From Salipiger sp. CCB-MM3 (GTDB taxonomy: Bacteria > Pseudomonadota > Alphaproteobacteria > Rhodobacterales > Rhodobacteraceae): a stretch of DNA of 64,000 nt. The position numbers and the translations under genes were made by a program. Of the stretch, positions 61,257 to 64,000 are shown one piece after another. Numbering within the stretch: position 1 is the stretch's first letter; every line of letters begins with the position of its first letter. The DNA is taken from contig NZ_CP014596.1 in assembly GCF_001687105.1 (NCBI RefSeq), forward strand, positions 613,501-677,500. The letters are read 5' to 3'. The notes beneath the pieces were generated by a model. That model worked only from the letters and a program-made list of their open reading frames with translations, searched no databases and was not told where the DNA came from.

Positions 61257-64000
61257 ATGGTCGTCTCGAACAATTTCTCGTCCAGCTCGCTTGAGCTGAA
61301 TGGTCAGGTGTCGCTGTCGCAGCCCACTGCGCTGGTCTGGGGCCCGGATGGGCGGCTCTACGTGACCGAAAACGGCGGCACGGTGAATGTTCTCACCGTC
61401 AAGTTCGGCGACCCCGATCCCAATGACAGCGACAACACCGTCTCGTTCTACGTCGAGTCCGCTGTGTCGATGCAGCTCGACATTCAGAACCACAATGACG
61501 ACGGCAGCCTGAGCAGCAGCAGCAGCCGGCAGGTCACCGGGATCGACGTGACGCAGCAATATGATGCGGCGGGCAACGCGCTTTACGTGGATTCAAACGG
61601 CAATCTGACGACCGAGGCGGCGGGCAATGTCGCGGCCACGACGATCTATGTCACCTCCAGCGACATGCGCATCGGGGCAGGGGGATCTGGCAACGACGCC
61701 AATCTCGACACCAATTCCGGCGTCATCACCATGATGGAGCAGAACGGCAGCAATTCGTGGGATCAGGTAGATATCATCCGCGGCTTGCCGCGCTCGGAAG
61801 AGAACCATGCCACCAACGGTCTGGAGATGATTCAGGAGGTGGACGAGAACGGTGTCCTGATCTCGGAACGGCTGATCGTGGCGCAGGGCGGCAATGCCAA
61901 CACCGGCGCGCCGTCGAACAACTTTGCGGGCCAGCAGGAGCAGCCGCTTTCGGCGGCGATCCTCGAGGTCGATGTTTCGGGCCTGAAGGCCATGGGCGCG
62001 CAGACCGACGGCGACGGACGGAGCTATATCTACGATCTGCCGACGCTCGACGATCCGACCCGTTCGGGCACCGAGGACAACAACGATCCCAATGGCGGCA
62101 ACGACGGTCTGAACAGCGCCAAGCTGGACTACGATGGGCTGGTCTCGATTTATTCGCCCGGCTATCGCAATGCCTATGACGTCGAGGTGACCGAAGACGG
62201 GCGCGTCTGGACCTACGACAATGGCGCCAACAACAGCTGGGGTGGGCGTCCGATTGGCGAGGCTGGCGATAACGGCAGCACCACAGATTACGCGCAGGAT
62301 CCCGACTACATCGCGACCAACCTCAACAACGGCGACGGCAACTCCAGCGACGATATCAACGAACCGAGCGACTGGAACCCCTCGAACAACGACAACTTCC
62401 ACGAGGTGACCCGCTCCGACGATCTCGACGGGCGGAGCCTGTCGGTGGGCGGCAATGGTCCTGTCACCACCTACACCGGCCCGGATGGGCTGACCTATGT
62501 CTATGGCGGCCACCCCAACCCGACGCGGGCCGAGGGCGCCAAGGCGGGCCTGCTGTTCTCGCCGGGTGGCGGCACGGACAACGCCTTCCTGCTTGTGTCG
62601 AACCTGTCGAGCTACGACGAGGGCACCGATGACTATGCGCAGGTCAAGGCGTGGATGGCGGAGGTGGAGTCCGCCAGCGGAGCGCTTGGTACCGGAGATC
62701 TGGGTGACAAGATCATCGCCGTCACACCGGGCGTCGAATACGATATCTACGCCCTGTCAGACGGTTCGGGCGTGGCGGTTGAAACCGGCGGGGCCGCGCC
62801 CTCTGGCGGCACGCTGCTGGGGCAGGCGGGGCTGCCATCGGATATCGCTGAAATCGTGGACTGGCGTAACCCGATCGAGGGCAACTACCTCGAGGCGGGC
62901 AAGACCGACGGGGCGCTCGACAGCGGCAAGGGCTCGATCAACGGCCTGACCGAATACACCTCGACCATCATGGACGAGGGCGACGTCAAGATGTCCGGCG
63001 CGATCATCGCCAGCGTCTACAACGGCGGCGACCTGATCATCATGGGCCGCAATGAGGATGGCTCAATGTCCTCGACCGGCGGCACCAATGCGCAGGCCAC
63101 CGACCGCGCGGTCTATCAGGGATCTGGCGCGCCGCTTGGTCTGGCCACCATCGGTGACGATTTTGCCGAGCGCGGGCTCAGCCAGCCGTTCCAAGGCTCG
63201 ATCTGGTCAGCGGTCTACGGTCAGAACAATCAGGGCGGCTTTACCGTCTACATCGAAGTGCTGCAGCCGAACAACGGCGCGGTGCCGCTGGCGGGGTCGG
63301 AGATCGTCGATCCCGACGATTGGGACCTTGATGGCGTCGACAAATATAACGACCCCTTCGAATTCAGCGCGAGCAATGGCTTTGATCTGTCGGCAGGGCA
63401 GAAGATCGTGCTCGACTTCAACCCGCAGTCGACCGATTTCAACGGCACGCTGGCGGGCAACACAGGTCTGCTGGGGGCGGCGCTGGACGGGCCGAACTCG
63501 CTGGCCGGGCCGCTGGCGGGCAGCACCGGCACCGACAATATCCAAGAGGCTGGCGCGACCGCCAACCAAGATGCGCGCACCGGCACCTATCTGCAGAACG
63601 CCGGGGATCTGCTGAACTCTTCGGAGCAGGCTGATGGCCTCTTCGACATCGCGGGCAATATCATCCCCGGTGGCAACGCGCCGATCCTGCAGATCAAAGA
63701 GGTGGTGCCGGGCACGATGGTCGGTCAGGCCAACACGGCGCGCGATGCGCTGCAGACCGCCTTCATCCCGGATCCCGACGTTGGCCGCGTGGTGGCCACG
63801 GTGACCGCCAAGAACTGGGTTCTGGGCAGCAGCGTCGCCGCCGATCAGCTGGTGGGCATGGTCTATGGTGACGGCACGCAGTCGAATTTCCTGCGGCTGG
63901 TGTTCGGCGAGGTCGGCGGCGTGCCGGGGATCGAGGTCGGCTATGAGCTGGGCGATACCGGCTATGTTGCGCTGGCCGAGATCGCCGTGCCTGATCTGAC
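61257..64000 (+). CDS. very large leaderless Asp/Asn/Gly-rich protein, probably secreted (3' end beyond window)
   Basis: At least 914 residues, open to the window edge. GGAG lies seven bases before ATG 61257. The start MVVSNNFSSSSLELNGQVSL has no signal peptide, as in type I secreted (RTX-like) proteins whose export signal is C-terminal. The first 400 residues look like a beta-propeller related to sugar dehydrogenases: LVWGPDGRLYVTENGG, HATNGLEMIQEVDENG, SPGYRNAYDVEVTEDGRVW, YDNGANNSWGG. Later parts have DDWDLDGVDKYNDPFEFSASNGFDL and many D/N/G loops suited to calcium. No cysteine-rich domain. Role unknown: an extracellular enzyme or adhesin. Confidence 0.8.
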   Translation, partial: MVVSNNFSSSSLELNGQVSLSQPTALVWGPDGRLYVTENGGTVNVLTVKFGDPDPNDSDNTVSFYVESAVSMQLDIQNHNDDGSLSSSSSRQVTGIDVTQQYDAAGNALYVDSNGNLTTEAAGNVAATTIYVTSSDMRIGAGGSGNDANLDTNSGVITMMEQNGSNSWDQVDIIRGLPRSEENHATNGLEMIQEVDENGVLISERLIVAQGGNANTGAPSNNFAGQQEQPLSAAILEVDVSGLKAMGAQTDGDGRSYIYDLPTLDDPTRSGTEDNNDPNGGNDGLNSAKLDYDGLVSIYSPGYRNAYDVEVTEDGRVWTYDNGANNSWGGRPIGEAGDNGSTTDYAQDPDYIATNLNNGDGNSSDDINEPSDWNPSNNDNFHEVTRSDDLDGRSLSVGGNGPVTTYTGPDGLTYVYGGHPNPTRAEGAKAGLLFSPGGGTDNAFLLVSNLSSYDEGTDDYAQVKAWMAEVESASGALGTGDLGDKIIAVTPGVEYDIYALSDGSGVAVETGGAAPSGGTLLGQAGLPSDIAEIVDWRNPIEGNYLEAGKTDGALDSGKGSINGLTEYTSTIMDEGDVKMSGAIIASVYNGGDLIIMGRNEDGSMSSTGGTNAQATDRAVYQGSGAPLGLATIGDDFAERGLSQPFQGSIWSAVYGQNNQGGFTVYIEVLQPNNGAVPLAGSEIVDPDDWDLDGVDKYNDPFEFSASNGFDLSAGQKIVLDFNPQSTDFNGTLAGNTGLLGAALDGPNSLAGPLAGSTGTDNIQEAGATANQDARTGTYLQNAGDLLNSSEQADGLFDIAGNIIPGGNAPILQIKEVVPGTMVGQANTARDALQTAFIPDPDVGRVVATVTAKNWVLGSSVAADQLVGMVYGDGTQSNFLRLVFGEVGGVPGIEVGYELGDTGYVALAEIAVPDL

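Noticed and set aside
61593..62513. 306-residue minus-strand frame inside the large secreted protein gene
   Set aside because: It is Val/Ile/Arg-rich and mirrors the Asp/Asn/Gly-rich plus-strand codons; no start signal.

Overview
The window is a GC-rich chromosomal segment, coded densely on both strands. It looks like an alphaproteobacterium of the Rhodobacteraceae (Roseobacter/Salipiger-like group). The evidence is the gene content: a pccB-pccA-mcm cluster with small Rhodobacteraceae-type proteins between the genes, glyS beside a ppdK-like gene, and a Liv-type ABC operon framed by acyl-CoA ligases. A short intergenic repeat I associate with roseobacters also recurs. The species cannot be told from the sequence alone. 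Most of the window is ordinary core chromosome.

Layout. 1-1046: 3' truncated Bcr/CflA-type MFS exporter, divergent from the propionyl-CoA carboxylase/methylmalonyl-CoA mutase cluster (pccB 1222-2754, pccA 5240-7240, mcm 7935-10070). Three very small lipoproteins and several conserved hypotheticals are interspersed; two of the lipoproteins are below the usual ORF length cut-off. 10368-13772: a plus-strand run of VOC protein, GNAT acetyltransferase, TerB/DnaJ protein, EEP-family phosphohydrolase and a periplasmic protein. 13788-27643: a long minus-strand stretch with Ppx/GppA, glmM-folP-folB, a cell wall hydrolase, a PPDK-like protein with a diverged ATP-grasp half, glyS without glyQ, and a 921-residue GspL/PilP-like membrane protein. 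27811-38953: SIMPL protein, three-helix membrane protein, vanadium-dependent haloperoxidase, BNR-repeat protein, MerR regulator with a carboxymuconolactone decarboxylase-like protein, a DxD glycosyltransferase-like protein, a UPF0173 hydrolase, an aldehyde dehydrogenase and its probable GAF/Fis regulator. 39126-44549: glutathionyl-hydroquinone reductase-like GST and VOC dioxygenase-like protein divergent from a LysR regulator, then lipB and a peptidoglycan-binding-domain protein.

44730-45285 is the clearest accessory scar: a tRNA-Leu(GAG) followed by a frameshifted N-terminal piece of a tyrosine recombinase and a frameshifted C-terminal piece of an IS5-family transposase. Next is a ten-kilobase operon: acyl-CoA synthetase, livG, livH, a small membrane protein, livM, substrate-binding protein, livF, thpR and a PaaK-like ligase. 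It is probably an import-and-CoA-activation system for an aromatic or branched acid. Its junctions are unusually rich in short repeats: a dispersed GNGTATTT...GAAAGA element, a 26-bp minisatellite, 11-bp and 14-bp tandem repeats, and a GC hairpin after the binding-protein gene.

55254-60644: methyltransferase, DUF1992 protein, class V aminotransferase, two tandem Lrp/AsnC regulators divergent from ilvC with a 19-bp perfect palindrome between them, and a small basic protein. The window ends in an AT-rich 600-bp non-coding stretch that leads into a very large Asp/Asn/Gly-rich, leaderless, probably secreted protein (61257 to beyond the edge). I see no CRISPR array, intact prophage or intact insertion sequence. 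The strongest leads for something undescribed are the repeat-rich liv operon, the altered PPDK, the haloperoxidase with a changed vanadate-site residue, and the fused GspL/PilP-like protein.
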